Source: Perognathus longimembris pacificus
Lineage: Eukaryota; Chordata; Mammalia; Rodentia; Heteromyidae
Direction: 5' to 3'
DNA: 64,000 nt
NCBI RefSeq assembly: GCF_023159225.1
Contig: NC_063181.1
Coordinates: forward strand, 18,688,073-18,752,072
Below the pieces are notes generated by a model, which was not told where the DNA came from, did no database searches, and saw only the letters and a list, made by a program, of their open reading frames with translations. Below are positions 10,801-20,673 of this stretch, in pieces (position 1 is the first letter of the stretch; each line of letters opens with the position of its first letter). The position numbers and the translations under genes were made by a program.

Positions 10801-12027
10801 TTTTTCTTTGATGATGGAAATGGTCTCAAGTGAGCAGTTCTTTGACATTTTTACATTCAATAAGACGTGGAAGGGAGATGAAGGTTTAACATGTTAGAGA
10901 GATGCAGGAATGTAGCTCAGTAGTAGAAAACTAGAATAGAATGTGCAAAGATCCAGATTCAATCCCCAGCATTGTAGAGAAAAAAAGGGTGGGCAAGAGA
11001 GAGGGGGGAAGATGAAAGTAAAAAGAACATTGGGAATGACAAGAAATGCATTGGGATCTACAATACGTAATCAGTTCTCTCACAATATGTGAAGTGTAAT
11101 GATTAAATTAATAAAAACCACCACCTCTATTTAAGGGCTTGCTTGTATAGGATAGGTCTAGGGTAGTCACATTTGCAGTTTGCTTTCTTTTTTTTTTTCT
11201 TTTTTGCCAGTCCTGGGCCTTGGACTCAGGGCCTGAGCACTGTCCCTGGCTTCTTTTTGCTCAAGGCTGGCACTCTGCCACTTGAGTCACAGCGCCACTT
11301 CTGGCCATTTTCTGTATATGTGGTGCTGGGGAATCGAACCCAGGGCTTCAAGTATACAAGGCAAGCACTCTTGCCACTAGGCCATATCCCCAGCCCAAAA
11401 TGGTTTTGTTTTTTTTGTTTTGTTTTTTGCCAGTCCTGGGGCTTGAACTCAGGGCCTGAGCACCGTCGCTGGCTTCTTTCTGCTCAAGGCTAGCATTCTA
11501 CCACTTGAGCCACAGCGCCACTTCCAGCATTTTTCTATATATGTGGTGCTAAGGAATTGAACCCAGGGCTTCATGTATACGAGGCAAGCACTTTACCACT
11601 AGGCCATATTCCCAGCCCCATGTAGTTTGCTTTCTAAACACCGTCTGGCAGACCTCAGTGAGAAAGCAGCAGGTATAATAAATAGGTCTAGGAGTTGATA
11701 GTGAGGTTTCTAGTATTCTAGTGTGATATGAAAATACAATTCTGATTTCAGATTAGACTTCCTCTTAAGAATAGCTAGTTGTAAGTAAAGTGCTTGACAC
11801 CTTAGTATTTGATTTAATGCATTTATATTAAGTGACAAAAATTTTTGCTGACTTTTATTTATTATGCTTTGTTTTGTCTTGTTTTTTTTAATAGGGGAAA
11901 CAGGAACGTCACTTTGACCCTATCTTGGAACGTTGTACCAAATGCTGGAATTCTACCTCTTGTGACAGGATCAGGACACGTATCTGTCCCATTTCCAGAT
12001 ACCTATGAAATAACGAAGAGTTATTAA
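4754..12027 (+). CDS. SPCS3: Signal peptidase complex subunit 3 (SPC22/23), five coding exons
   Basis: Exons 4754-4896, 6325-6398, 8276-8352, 10714-10829 and 11895-12027 total 543 nt, giving 180 residues plus TAA, the length of mammalian SPCS3. SPCS3 is the single-pass type II membrane subunit of the ER signal peptidase complex; with the catalytic SEC11 subunit, SPCS1 and SPCS2 it cleaves signal peptides from nascent secretory proteins. Residues ~12-32 ([20 protein letters not shown]) form the membrane anchor and the rest is luminal. The translation matches the mammalian protein almost throughout (for example [19 protein letters not shown] and [18 protein letters not shown]). One N-glycosylation sequon, NRNVT (N-V-T), lies in exon 5. 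The start codon has a good context (GTCGCGATGA) and lies just inside the CpG island. Exon phases all agree. Intron 2 is AT-AC (U12 type); introns 1, 3 and 4 are GT-AG. No disabling change is seen, so this is the functional gene and not a retrocopy. Confidence 0.97.
4897..6324 (+). other. SPCS3: SPCS3 intron 1 (GT-AG)
   Basis: A 1.4-kb intron. Its 5' third belongs to the CpG island and the rest is unique AT-rich sequence with no recognised gene or young repeat. Confidence 0.9.
6325..6398 (+). CDS. SPCS3: SPCS3 coding exon 2, followed by an AT-AC donor
   Basis: The acceptor is TTTTTTACTCCTAG|A. The 74-nt exon encodes [20 protein letters not shown] and then DIAV plus the first base of Asp73. 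No usable in-phase GT donor follows. The exon ends at G6398 and the intron begins ATATCCTTC, the AT-AC U12 consensus. Using this site restores the conserved DLENIF junction. Confidence 0.93.
6885..7130 (-). mobile_element. Old B1/tRNA-type SINE relic
   Basis: Phrases such as GCTTCCTAAGTGATGGGAT and GGTGTACACCACCGCATCC read as diverged antisense B1-like sequence. It is heavily mutated, so the boundaries are approximate. Confidence 0.4.
8259..8267 (+). promoter_or_regulatory. U12-type branch site of SPCS3 intron 2
   Basis: TTCCTTAAT matches the U12 snRNA-pairing branch consensus TTCCTTRAY at all positions. Its distance to the 3' splice site is at the short end of the usual 10-16 nt. Confidence 0.85.
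8276..8352 (+). CDS. SPCS3: SPCS3 coding exon 3, preceded by an AC acceptor
   Basis: The 77-nt exon begins ATCTAGAGAAT directly after TTCAC (intron ends AC at 8274-8275). It encodes the end of Asp73 and then [20 protein letters not shown] and STKNN. The donor AAT|GTAAGTAT is a strong U2-type site. A tempting AG inside the exon (CTAG at 8278-8281) would break the frame and is not the acceptor. Confidence 0.93.
8353..10713 (+). other. SPCS3: SPCS3 intron 3 (GT-AG)
   Basis: A 2.4-kb AT-rich intron. It contains a B1/Geo-type SINE fragment near 9795-9885 and otherwise nothing I recognise. Confidence 0.9.
9795..9885 (-). mobile_element. 7SL/B1-type SINE fragment
   Basis: CTCAGCCTCCTGAGTAGCTA and GGATTACAGGCCTGAGCCA are the antisense of the conserved 7SL-derived SINE head. 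It is truncated. Confidence 0.7.
10714..10829 (+). CDS. SPCS3: SPCS3 coding exon 4
   Basis: The acceptor is TTTTAATGTAG|GCTCTG. The 116-nt exon encodes [20 protein letters not shown], then [18 protein letters not shown] and two bases of a Lys codon. The donor is CTCAA|GTGAGCA. It belongs to the luminal domain and is very highly conserved. Confidence 0.96.
10902..10986 (+). mobile_element. ID-type (tRNA-derived) SINE
   Basis: GGAATGTAGCTCAGTAGTAG resembles a tRNA A-box region and GATCCAGATTCAATCCCCAG a B-box region, followed by an A-rich tail. This is the simple ID monomer without the long 3' half of the younger SINEs. Confidence 0.65.
11189..11623 (-). mobile_element. Tandem pair of ID-derived ~200-bp SINEs
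   Basis: Two nearly complete antisense copies (11189-11396 and ~11401-11617) follow one another, each with its own poly-T. Only one target-site duplication (AGTTTGCTTTCT at 11177-11188 and 11624-11635) encloses both, so one copy landed in the A-tail of the other or both arrived as a dimer. Confidence 0.8.
11895..12027 (+). CDS. SPCS3: SPCS3 coding exon 5 and stop
   Basis: The acceptor is TTTTTTTAATAG|GGGAAAC. The exon encodes the end of Lys137, then [20 protein letters not shown] and onward to the C-terminus …YEITKSY, followed by TAA at 12025-12027. It carries the conserved NVT glycosylation sequon. Translation ends here and the 3'UTR continues without interruption. Confidence 0.96.
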
Positions 12028-12221
12028 ATTATTCTGAATTTGAAGCAACATATTTTTATACTTAATGAATTATATCTCATTTGTCTTTTCCCTTGCATCT
12101 TCATTTGACTTTGGTTGTTATATATTTTTTTTAACTTGTTTTCAAGGGGATTCTAAAAAAGAACCATCAAAAGGCGGAAAGAAGGAAAAGGTTAATGGGC
12201 TACAGAAACTTAAAGTTTCAC

Positions 12222-12243
12222 AAACCACACACACACACACACA
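12222..12243 (+). repeat. (CA)n microsatellite
   Basis: About ten CA units within the SPCS3 3'UTR. Confidence 0.9.
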
Positions 12244-12884
12244 AAACCAAGTCCACCAAGGTGGAATATTGCAGGAGTAGAGCAACTATGTCTAAGGATT
12301 TGTAAAAATATATATATTTCAAATATTCCTTGTTTCTTTTTTTTATGAAATATGACATTTTCAGGTGCCTCTAGGTTATAAGAATTGAATTATATGTTTG
12401 CACTCATGCAGGCTCACATTAGATGTGATTTAGGCGTAGACATTCTGTTATCTCTTTTAGGGTATGTTAATTACCAGAAACATTATTAGTATGGCTACTT
12501 GTTAACAGCCTTGTTTACAAAACTCATATGTGATAGAATTTTATTTTATTTGTCTTAGGAATGCCCTGAATGCTTGTTTTTCTTGGATGATTAGCAGCTT
12601 TTTCCACCTAAAAGACTAAATACCTCTTTATATAATGTAAATCATTCAAGCTCATTTTTAAAGTTTCAAGTCAACCAAATGTGTCTTGCAGTGTTTTCTC
12701 TAAATATGTTCCTTTGTATATCTTTGTATAGTTTTCTAGCATTATCATGGAAAGTTGAGAATGTGTGCATGGTTTATCTTCTGAGTTAAATTTGTTCAAG
12801 TGAGCATGCCAAGATAATCATTTACAATTTTTTGTAGGTCCACATTTTAATTACTGGAATAGTAGTGTTTGTGGTGTGCATTTT

Positions 12885-13060
12885 CATTTACAAAGCACTC
12901 TTGTGTATCTTACTGTATGTTATTCTCAGTAGTCTAATGAGGTAAATGGCGTAAATGTTAGCTGTTTGCAGGTGAAGAAACTAAAACCCAGATGTTTATT
13001 ACATAAAGTTAAATAGCTGGCAAGAAATGAAGTTAAAACTCGAACTCCAATCCATTTCTC
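12885..13060 (-). mobile_element. MIR (ancient tRNA-derived SINE)
   Basis: Antisense MIR features are seen: a segment like CTCAGTAGTCTAATGAGGTA, then GCAGGTGAAGAAACTAAAAC and AAATAGCTGGCAAGAAATGA, in MIR order. It is well diverged. Confidence 0.6.
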
Positions 13061-13356
13061 TTAAGTTATTCTTTTCACTTATACCTTAGTTTGCAAATGT
13101 CTAATCAAATTTCATTTACAGTTTCAATTTTTTTTGGCTACATTCCTTATCACTCCTAGAAGAAGTTTCCCTGTATTATATGGAAGTGACTTTTTCAAAC
13201 AGCCAACAACTTGCATAATAATAATAACTCATTCTCTACATAAAGTCAATTGACGCTGAAAGTATAGGAAAATCCAAGTGTATATAAAAATAGTTTAGAG
13301 ATGAAGTACACGATGGAATATGTGGTCTTGTTTGACATGATTCTCTGTAGTGATCA

Positions 13357-13362
13357 AATAAA
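13357..13362 (+). terminator. Candidate poly(A) signal AATAAA
   Basis: A canonical hexamer 1.3 kb after the SPCS3 stop, in sequence not covered by a recognised repeat. It is one of two good candidates. Confidence 0.35.
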
Positions 13363-13450
13363 CATCTTTGAAAATAACTGCAAATTACCCTTAAAAGCAG
13401 GACCAAACACTGTAGTTAACACTATCAGCAGCAACCATAAAGGGCTAAGG

Positions 13451-13665
13451 GATTTTTTTATTTGTTTTGTTTTGTTTTGCTAGTCCTGGGGCTTGAGCTC
13501 AGGGCCTGAGCACTGTCCCTGGCTTTTTGCTCAAGGCTAGCACTCTACCACTTGAGCCACAGTACCATTTCCAGCTTTTTCTATATATGTGGTGCTGAGC
13601 AATCAAACCCAGGGCTTCATGTATACGAGGCGAGCACTTTACCACTAGGCCAAATTCCCAGCCCC
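13451..13665 (-). mobile_element. ID-derived ~200-bp SINE
   Basis: A near full-length antisense copy. It is flanked by AGGGCTAA at 13441-13448 and 13666-13673, a short target-site duplication. Confidence 0.85.
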
Positions 13666-14704
13666 AGGGCTAATGTTTTCTAATAATATTTTAACTTTTA
13701 TAGTTAACTCACATAAAATATATCAGTTTATATTTACCTTAACAGTGGTACCCTGTGGCTGTACAGTTCATACAAAATCACCTAAGTGACGCTTTTCAAG
13801 CCAGTAGAAAGGTCAAATATAGTTATCATGAATAATAAACTGAGTTTGGCCCCAAACTTTTTCATTAAACTTGTCAGGGTCTTGATTTCTGTATCTAACA
13901 ATACAGTTTTTGTAGTTTTAAGTGGTAGGGTCTTTTTTTCTTTTAATAAGCCAGACAAGTCTGTAGCATTTGTTTTATCTATAGCCAGGTGGTTGAACAG
14001 AAAAGCACCTTGGTAATGTGACCACATGAAGATAATTATGAAACAATTTATTCTGATCTGAGCTTTGTTACATTTTTCACCTAGAAAATTTAACTTTATT
14101 GGCTCAGTAGGTACTAGGTACACACATAAACTTAAAATCTGCAGGTGTCAAGGTTTAGGAAAAATGGATATTTTGATTCAGGAAGATGTGCACAGCAAGC
14201 TGACCTGGGTTCTGGATTAACAGTTAATTTAGCTTTATAATGAGTGGATCTTTCGTACAATTTAATACTGAAATTCAGTAAAAGTTTATCTGCAAAGCCC
14301 GCTGTATTGGAGTTTGGTGAGGCAGAGAGCTAGTAGAAAGGCCTATCAGACTCAATGTGGATTAAAGTTTTACTTAAAGGAAACTGCTCAGTGCTTCTAA
14401 CATGGAAACAAGGAACCTGCATCCAGGAACTTGTATTTAGGTAGTACAGCTTTGTGAGTTTACCATGGGTCTTCATTGTAAAAAGTGTTCAGTTTGTTTA
14501 CTATATCTTTACTCCCTGAGCCCAGAGATGATTCTGAGAAAACAAAGAAAATGACTGTTGGAAATTTGATGTAGCACTCTCATACTCTACTTCTACAGTT
14601 GAACCCGAAAAATTAGCTCTATATTCCCACAGCCAATTACAATGTGTTCTTAAGCGAAAAGGGAAAAAAAAAATTTAAATTTAAGACTTCCTTAAATTTT
14701 ATTT

Positions 14705-14890
14705 TTTTGTGCGTGTGTCTATGTGGTGGTATTGGTGTTTGAACTCTGGACCTTACACTTGCTTGTTCAGTTGACACTACCACATGAGCCAAGATTGCAT
14801 CCATTTTGCTGGTCAGATTGGAGTGTTTAGGACTTTCTTCCAGATTTCAACCTTTAAAAGTAGGATTGTAGGCATGAGCACCTGATAAAG
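14705..14890 (-). mobile_element. Old B1/Geo-like SINE relic
   Basis: GTGTTTGAACTCTGGACCTT, CACATGAGCCAAGATTG and GTAGGCATGAGCACCTGAT are weak antisense SINE landmarks. It is diverged. Confidence 0.4.
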
Positions 14891-15514
14891 TTCAGCAATT
14901 CCTAAGAGCATAGTTTTGCTTTTTGAAGGGTTATTTTGAATTTCCTTGCTGGTAATGATTTCACATTTCTTTGGTAGGTCTGGCCAGCTAATTAATAGTG
15001 GTAAGAATGAGCTTTGTGAATTTAAAACTTAGAATTTCGGGCATGTAGTATGGAGGTGCTCACATGTAATTAGTCTATCTGGGAACCTCATATGCCATGA
15101 ACTTTGATTATAAACATCTACCCATTTCAAGCTTCCTTGTCACTAACAGAGAGCCTTACATGAGACTGATAGTGGTTTCAAAAAATCTTTCAAAAAGTTG
15201 TTGCATGCTTTTGATGCAATTTGGGAAATTGTTTACTTAAATAGAGTCACAGAAAATATTCATGAAAAAACGACATGTGTTTGAGGATTTTCCTAATGGC
15301 AAAAATATCCGACATTTTTCTAATATAAATGAACTTGTTTACATGTAAAAGTATGCATTTTAAAAGATTCTCAGATTTATGCTTTTTTTGTGAAGCTATT
15401 GAACTAACGAGACTTCAGTGTAGTAAACTTAGGGATTTGTTATTTGGAAGGGAATGAGGGCTGGAGGGAAAGGTAATTACATCCAAGATGCCTGTTCCTG
15501 CAGACTGAATACTC

Positions 15515-15635
15515 AGATAACTAGACTGTAAGCCCATTGAGGACAGGCTGTCAGATCTTTGTGTGTTCCCCAATACATAGTGCAGTGCCTTGCCACATGA
15601 TAGGCACCCAATAAACACTGGTGATGAAGTGAGCA
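15515..15635 (+). mobile_element. L2 LINE 3' end
   Basis: CTGTAAGCCCATTGAGGACA, CATAGTGCAGTGCCTTGCCA and GGCACCCAATAAACACTGGT are hallmarks of the L2 3' end. The AATAAA here belongs to the repeat. Confidence 0.75.
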
Positions 15636-16130
15636 TGTTTCTAGTGTGACCCAATCACGGTTTGTAACTGTCCGGTGTAGGTAAACAGTGCTATGGTCCA
15701 AGTGTTACAGTCTGGTGTCCTAGCTTTGTTGTAGAGCCACTTGATGTTGGGTGGTGAAATGAGTAGGAGATACCAACCTGATTTTTAAAACCATCTCAGG
15801 ATGCATGCTTAAATGGAGCTCTCAGACGTATGCTGAAGTTCACAGCCAGGTTTGGCTTAACTGCCCTCACTAAGGAGTTGGGGGAGTTATTTGAAAAAAA
15901 TGTTTCTCAGAAGGAACATTTACCAGTGAACTTGGGCAACCAGAACAAAACTGCTTCATTAAAACAGTAGAAAATGAGTTCAGAGGGTAAGTTTTAAAAA
16001 TAGGTTGGTGGATTGTCAGAAGTCAGCTACATTTTGTTTTGTTCTGTCTTAACCTGGGTTACTCTGCCAGAATGTTCAGTCATTCCATGATTTCCCTCAT
16101 ACTACTGGCAGTTTCTCGTTTCCCTGGTGA

Positions 16131-16136
16131 AATAAA
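16131..16136 (+). terminator. Candidate poly(A) signal AATAAA
   Basis: A canonical hexamer followed within ~40 nt by GT-rich sequence (CTTGTGCTTG), in non-repeat DNA 4.1 kb after the SPCS3 stop. A plausible distal end of the long 3'UTR. Confidence 0.35.
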
Positions 16137-16149
16137 GTTTGCCTTCATA

Positions 16150-17150
16150 TGTATACAAAGAAACCTTGTGCTTGAAGGGACTTGAACGCATTTTCACGTG
16201 TGTAGCTTGCACACTCCCCACTTAGCCATGGGTGTAGTTGGAAGTAGGCATCTGGACAGGTGGGGGCTGATGAGAACCCTGCATTTTAGACACTGTGAAG
16301 GCTGCTACTTCTGTGTCCATGGAAACCCCATTGCTTGACTTAGTATCTCAGGGGTACCTGCAACCTCCCTAGTAAATGAATTAGTGTAGAGAACAGGAGG
16401 GAGGTGGGAAGGATGGGGAAGAGGGAGCACTGGTGTTGAGGGACTGGAGCAGCATCTTGGAGCTAACTGAGCCCTAAGAATTCTTTCCACATTTGTAGGC
16501 ATCTGGCCTTTGAGAAGGTTGGAGGCTTCCCTGCTGCTGAATCCAGGATTGCTCATAAAACTGGGAGTCATGTTTTTTATTAAAGTCTAAATGGCATTTT
16601 ATAAGGATATATCTATGTAATAATAGTTGCTTTCAGCTTGGTATTTGAGAGTCCTATTTTTTTTTAAATAACACAAGGTGTAATAGGTAACAAAATATTT
16701 AGCTTTAGGAACAAATTAATTGTGCTCATAATTAAGCCACGTGGTTGGTTATTCAGGTAGCTTTCCACTGATAGCCTCATGTTCTTTGCATTCCATGTTG
16801 CTCTAGGGCAGAGAGAGGGAAGGACCCCAGTTCTGCCGGGGCATTGGGGTGTTTATGACATCTTTAATAGGGCTGTGCAAAATTACCAGTACAGGCAGAA
16901 GCCATAGGCAGCTGATTGGCAACTGAGAATATCTCCAATCATATGTGCCTGACAAATCCATCCTGTGCCCAGTAAGACCTCGGGGCTGGACATTCCCCAC
17001 CCCTGCCTCAGGTTTATAATCTTATCTAAATCCACTTCTAGCTGGCTGGCTAGGGTTAAAAGCCAACAGGAGAGGCCAAACTGGGCATGGTAAATTCTCT
17101 GAAGGCAATGATAATCATCAACATACTCCAGGATTAAGAATGCATTGTAA
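16150..17150. other. Non-coding stretch, nothing identified
   Basis: Moderately GC-balanced sequence without an ORF that looks coding and without a repeat I recognise. Confidence 0.5.
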
Positions 17151-17151
17151 G

Positions 17152-17370
17152 TCAGGAGCAGGTGGCTCATGCCTGTAATCTTAGCTGCTCAAGAGGCTGA
17201 GATCTGAGGATCACAGTTTGAAGCCAGCTGAGGCAGGAAAGTTCATGAGACTTACCTCCAATTAACTGCCCCAAAGCCAGAAGTTGGGTCAAGTGGTAGA
17301 GAACCTTGAGAAAAGAAAAAATCTCTGGGGAAGCACTCAGGCCCTGAGTTCAAGCCTTAGGTATGCACAG
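17152..17370 (+). mobile_element. 7SL/B1-headed composite SINE
   Basis: It opens GGTGGCTCATGCCTGTAATC and contains GAGGCTGAGATCTGAGGATC, a 7SL-like head. It is joined to an ID-SINE-like 3' half ending CAGGCCCTGAGTTCAAGCC. Confidence 0.75.
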
Positions 17371-17570
17371 ATGAAGGGAAAGGAGGGAAAGGGAAGTTGG
17401 TTTTGGTTGGACAATCTTCAAGGGAGTAAACTATGTGATGAGCAGGATGTATGAATCTTGGATTGCAAGTCATGCTATTTTTTTGGGTGGGTTACTAGAT
17501 TAAACACAAGTATTTTGCAGAATCCCATTGGAGAGTAACCAATTGATTTTTTTCATTAACATTTCTATCT

Positions 17571-17770
17571 TTTTTTCCAGTCCTGGGGCTTGAACTCAGG
17601 GCCTGAGCACTAAATGTCCCTGGCTTCTTATTTGCTCAAGGCTAGCACTCCACCTCTTGAGCCACGACGCCACTTCTGGCTTTTCCTATATATATGATGC
17701 TGAGGAATGGAACCCAGGGCTTCATACATAGTAGGCAAGCACTCTACCATTAGGCCACATTCCCAGCCCT
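17571..17770 (-). mobile_element. ID-derived ~200-bp SINE
   Basis: An antisense copy flanked by CATTAACATT at 17554-17563 and 17771-17780, a clear target-site duplication. Confidence 0.88.
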
Positions 17771-18315
17771 CATTAACATTCCTTATGTTTAAATCCTTTC
17801 CCTATATTTTGTTTGTAATATGTAGGCATTATGGGTTTTTTGAAAGTAAATATAGATTTCCCAGGCTAAAGTAACAAATGGGCAAGAAAGTTACTGGGCA
17901 GAATGAATGGTTCTAGCCTCATACTCCATTCAGAACTTAAGAAAAAGCAGTCCGTCCGCCTTTGCTATGTGCATCCCAGTGCAATTCAGCTATGTAAAAG
18001 ATGTTTGCTGACTCCTGCTCAGAGTATTTGCCCAAGTTTACTCCAGAGTTGACCATGATGTCTGCACTTGTAGGAGATAGCAGAGATAAGACTTGTGGGC
18101 AGGTAATTTTAAGCACTTGGGAATTCACTCAAATTTCTGGGGTCACCAGTGCTTTGATAGAAGAAGCATAAAATATGCTTGACTAAAAGTGGGCTATCAT
18201 CTCAGACTATTAACTTGCTGTCCTCAAGGTTCCTGTTACAGGATTTGTGCACTTGTTTCTCTTACTCCAAATTTGTTTCCTTTCCTGTGGCATCATTTGT
18301 ATTTCCACTTAAGAT

Positions 18316-18347
<32 letters not shown>

Positions 18348-18348
18348 A
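18316..18348 (+). repeat. (CT)n microsatellite
   Basis: About 16 CT units with one interruption. Confidence 0.9.
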
Positions 18349-18910
18349 TCTCTATGTGTTTATAACTATATAACAATTATCTAAATAAATAGATCTAGAT
18401 AGATGGATGGATCGATGTTTATGAACTGAGTTTTATAATTAGGATGCCTAAGGGTTTCTTTTTCTCTTACAGGACAAGCATTGACTGACTGAGTGAATTA
18501 ATTAAATAAGAGGGTCTCTAATAAGTTTTAGGTAGAGCTGACCCTATGTGTCCTTGGGAGATTGGTTCTCAAGGACCTACTGCAGATGCCAAAATGCAAT
18601 GGTGTTCAAGTTCCTTACATGAAATGGTATATTTGCATATAAGCTGCCCATGCGTAGCTAACCCTCCCTAAATTGTAAGTCATCATAGATGATCTGTGAT
18701 GACTAAAACAATGTAAATGCTGTGTGTAGATTTCTTTAGAGACGATTGGTACTAAGACAACTATTGTCTTCCCATTGTGTAGCAATAATAAGTTTTCTAA
18801 TACTTTTGAAATAGTTGGTCAGATCATTAAATGCACAACTTGAGGATATAGTGAATAATATGTATTACCCAAGTTTTATTTTTTTCTCTCTGCTATAAGA
18901 TTGTCATTTT

Positions 18911-19151
18911 AGCCAGGCTCCTATAGCTCGTACCTGTAATCCTAGCTACTTGGAAGGCTGAGATCTGAGGACCAGTTCAAAGCTGGCCTGGGCAGAAAAG
19001 TCCCCATGAGACTCTTCTCTTCAATTAACCACTCAACAAATTGGAAGTGAAGCTGTGGCTCAACTTGATAGAGTGCTGGTCTTGAACAAAATTGCTCTGG
19101 AACAGTGCCCTGGTCCTAAGTACAAGTCCCATGACTTACTAAAAAAAAAAG
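18911..19151 (+). mobile_element. 7SL/B1-headed composite SINE
   Basis: AGCCAGGCTCCTATAGCTCG then CCTGTAATCCTAGCTACTTG, followed by the ID-like 3' half and an A-tail. It is fairly diverged. Confidence 0.75.
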
Positions 19152-19159
19152 GGGCATTT

Positions 19160-20370
19160 CAGAAAACATTTTAAAGGATAAATAATGGCTTTTTAACATA
19201 AAAAGTAAAAGTAATATGTCTTGGTGTTAAGTACTTAACATTAAACAAGGAGAAAAAGAATAATGTTTGGAATATTACGCTAGAATAAGTATATTTGAAT
19301 TTACACCTGAATAAATTCATATTTGAAGATTAGGCAAAGGACAATTGGGCATCCTTATGAAAACAAACATGTATTTCTTGCATCAAGAAGGGCTAATATT
19401 TGTACTAGGATATGCTACATGTCAATTCTAGGTAACAAAACTCTTGGTATTAAAAAAAGACAAAAGGCAAAACAAAACCTAGTAGAATGGTTGGAAACTG
19501 AGTGTGCCAGGCATCACTTCTGTTTATTTAATTGTGGCTCAAGCATGTTACATGGCAAAGACTAAAGGATTGGGATATAATTTCCACATGGTAACATTGC
19601 AAGTTTTATGTTAAGTCAACTATGCTATCTTTTAATTAATGTAAGAAATATGTTCACTGAGTGGCATAGTTTTATTTTTCTAGAAATGGGGAAAATGTAT
19701 TTCTTCAATCAGAGGATTAATAAAGTAATAATCCTGAAAACTATGGAAAATTTTGTCTTCATTCTAACAAGAGCAACAGAACAAAAAAAAAAAATTGGCC
19801 AGAAGTTAGTGTGATGACAAAATGCACTGGACAACCATGCTCATTTTATTTGGTTCCAACAGTAAGGGGACATTCCGCAGAATAATCAATCAAAAGAAAG
19901 AAAGAAAGAAAAGATGAAAGGAGTCACAGTTAGGGAGAACAAGGTCATGGGGAAGGGTAGATAGCAAATCTTAACTGAGCCATGAGGAAAGATACATGAG
20001 GTAATTGAAAGAGATGGTCCCTTGAAGTTAGCTGTTTCTTGTGATGTAAAAGGTGAGATTTCTTTCTTTTAAGAAATCATTTCCTTTAACTGGGAACACA
20101 TGGCTTAGAAAATAGTATTACTACTAAGGTTTCTGAGAAAAATACATACCCTCAACTCTAACAATGATATACGTCAATATCGAGGGAGCTACAGTGATCA
20201 AGGCAATATGTCATGTTAAACCTAATCAAGAGAAAAAGGCCCCATAGAAGTACTGTAGTTGTGTCTCAAATGATTTAGACCTTTTTGTTTAAAGATAGGT
20301 ATTACACTGACCATCAGCTTTTTATAATTGATTATATATTTTTCTTTTATCAAGGCAGGAAAAAAATAGT
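19160..20370. other. Non-coding stretch, nothing identified
   Basis: AT-rich sequence with a short (GAAA)n run at about 19890-19912. No gene or young mobile element is recognised. Confidence 0.5.
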
Positions 20371-20384
20371 AACACCCTATCTCA

Positions 20385-20496
20385 ACAAATAAGCCAGATG
20401 TTAGGGATGCATTTCTATGATCTCAGCTATTCAAGAGGCTGGAGGTAGAAGGATCATGGTCTGATACTGGCTGTAGAAAAAAGTCTTACAACTTAA
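20385..20496 (+). mobile_element. 7SL/B1-type SINE fragment, forming the left arm of a foldback
   Basis: AAGCCAGATGTTAGGGATGC, TCTCAGCTATTCAAGAGGCT and AAAGTCTTACAACTT follow the order of the composite SINE. The element breaks off in an (AT)n tract. Confidence 0.55.
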
Positions 20497-20673
20497 AAAT
20501 ATATATATATATATAAAATATATATAAAAAATATATTATATATATTATATATTATATATATTATATTATATATATAATATATTATATATATTATATATAT
20601 TATATATTATATATTATATAAAATATATTATATATATAAAATATATATATATTTTTTTAAGTTGTAAGACTTT
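20480..20673. repeat. AT-rich inverted repeat (foldback)
   Basis: AAAGTCTTACAACTTAA at 20480-20496 is repeated perfectly in inverse at 20657-20673. The ~160 bp between is almost pure A/T alternation and is itself largely self-complementary. The whole could extrude as a long cruciform. Confidence 0.9.

Larger units (their letters stand above)
10830..11894 (+). other. SPCS3: SPCS3 intron 4 (GT-AG)
   Basis: A 1.1-kb intron with an ID-type SINE on the + strand and a tandem pair of ID-derived SINEs on the minus strand; these occupy about half of it. Confidence 0.9.
12028..16150 (+). other. SPCS3: SPCS3 3'UTR and downstream flank; 3' end not determined
   Basis: No splice site is needed after the stop. 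AATAAA occurs at 13357-13362 (GATCAAATAAACATC) and 16131-16136 (GGTGAAATAAAGTTTGCC, followed by GT-rich DNA). The stretch contains a MIR, an ID-derived SINE, a B1-like relic and an L2 end; the AATAAA at 15611 belongs to the L2. The choice of end cannot be settled from sequence alone. Confidence 0.45.

Noticed and set aside
11173..11493. A 106-residue open frame, and similar frames near 25207, 39504, 48765 and 48977.
   Set aside because: All lie within ID-derived SINEs and their A-tails. The shared peptides are SINE translations.
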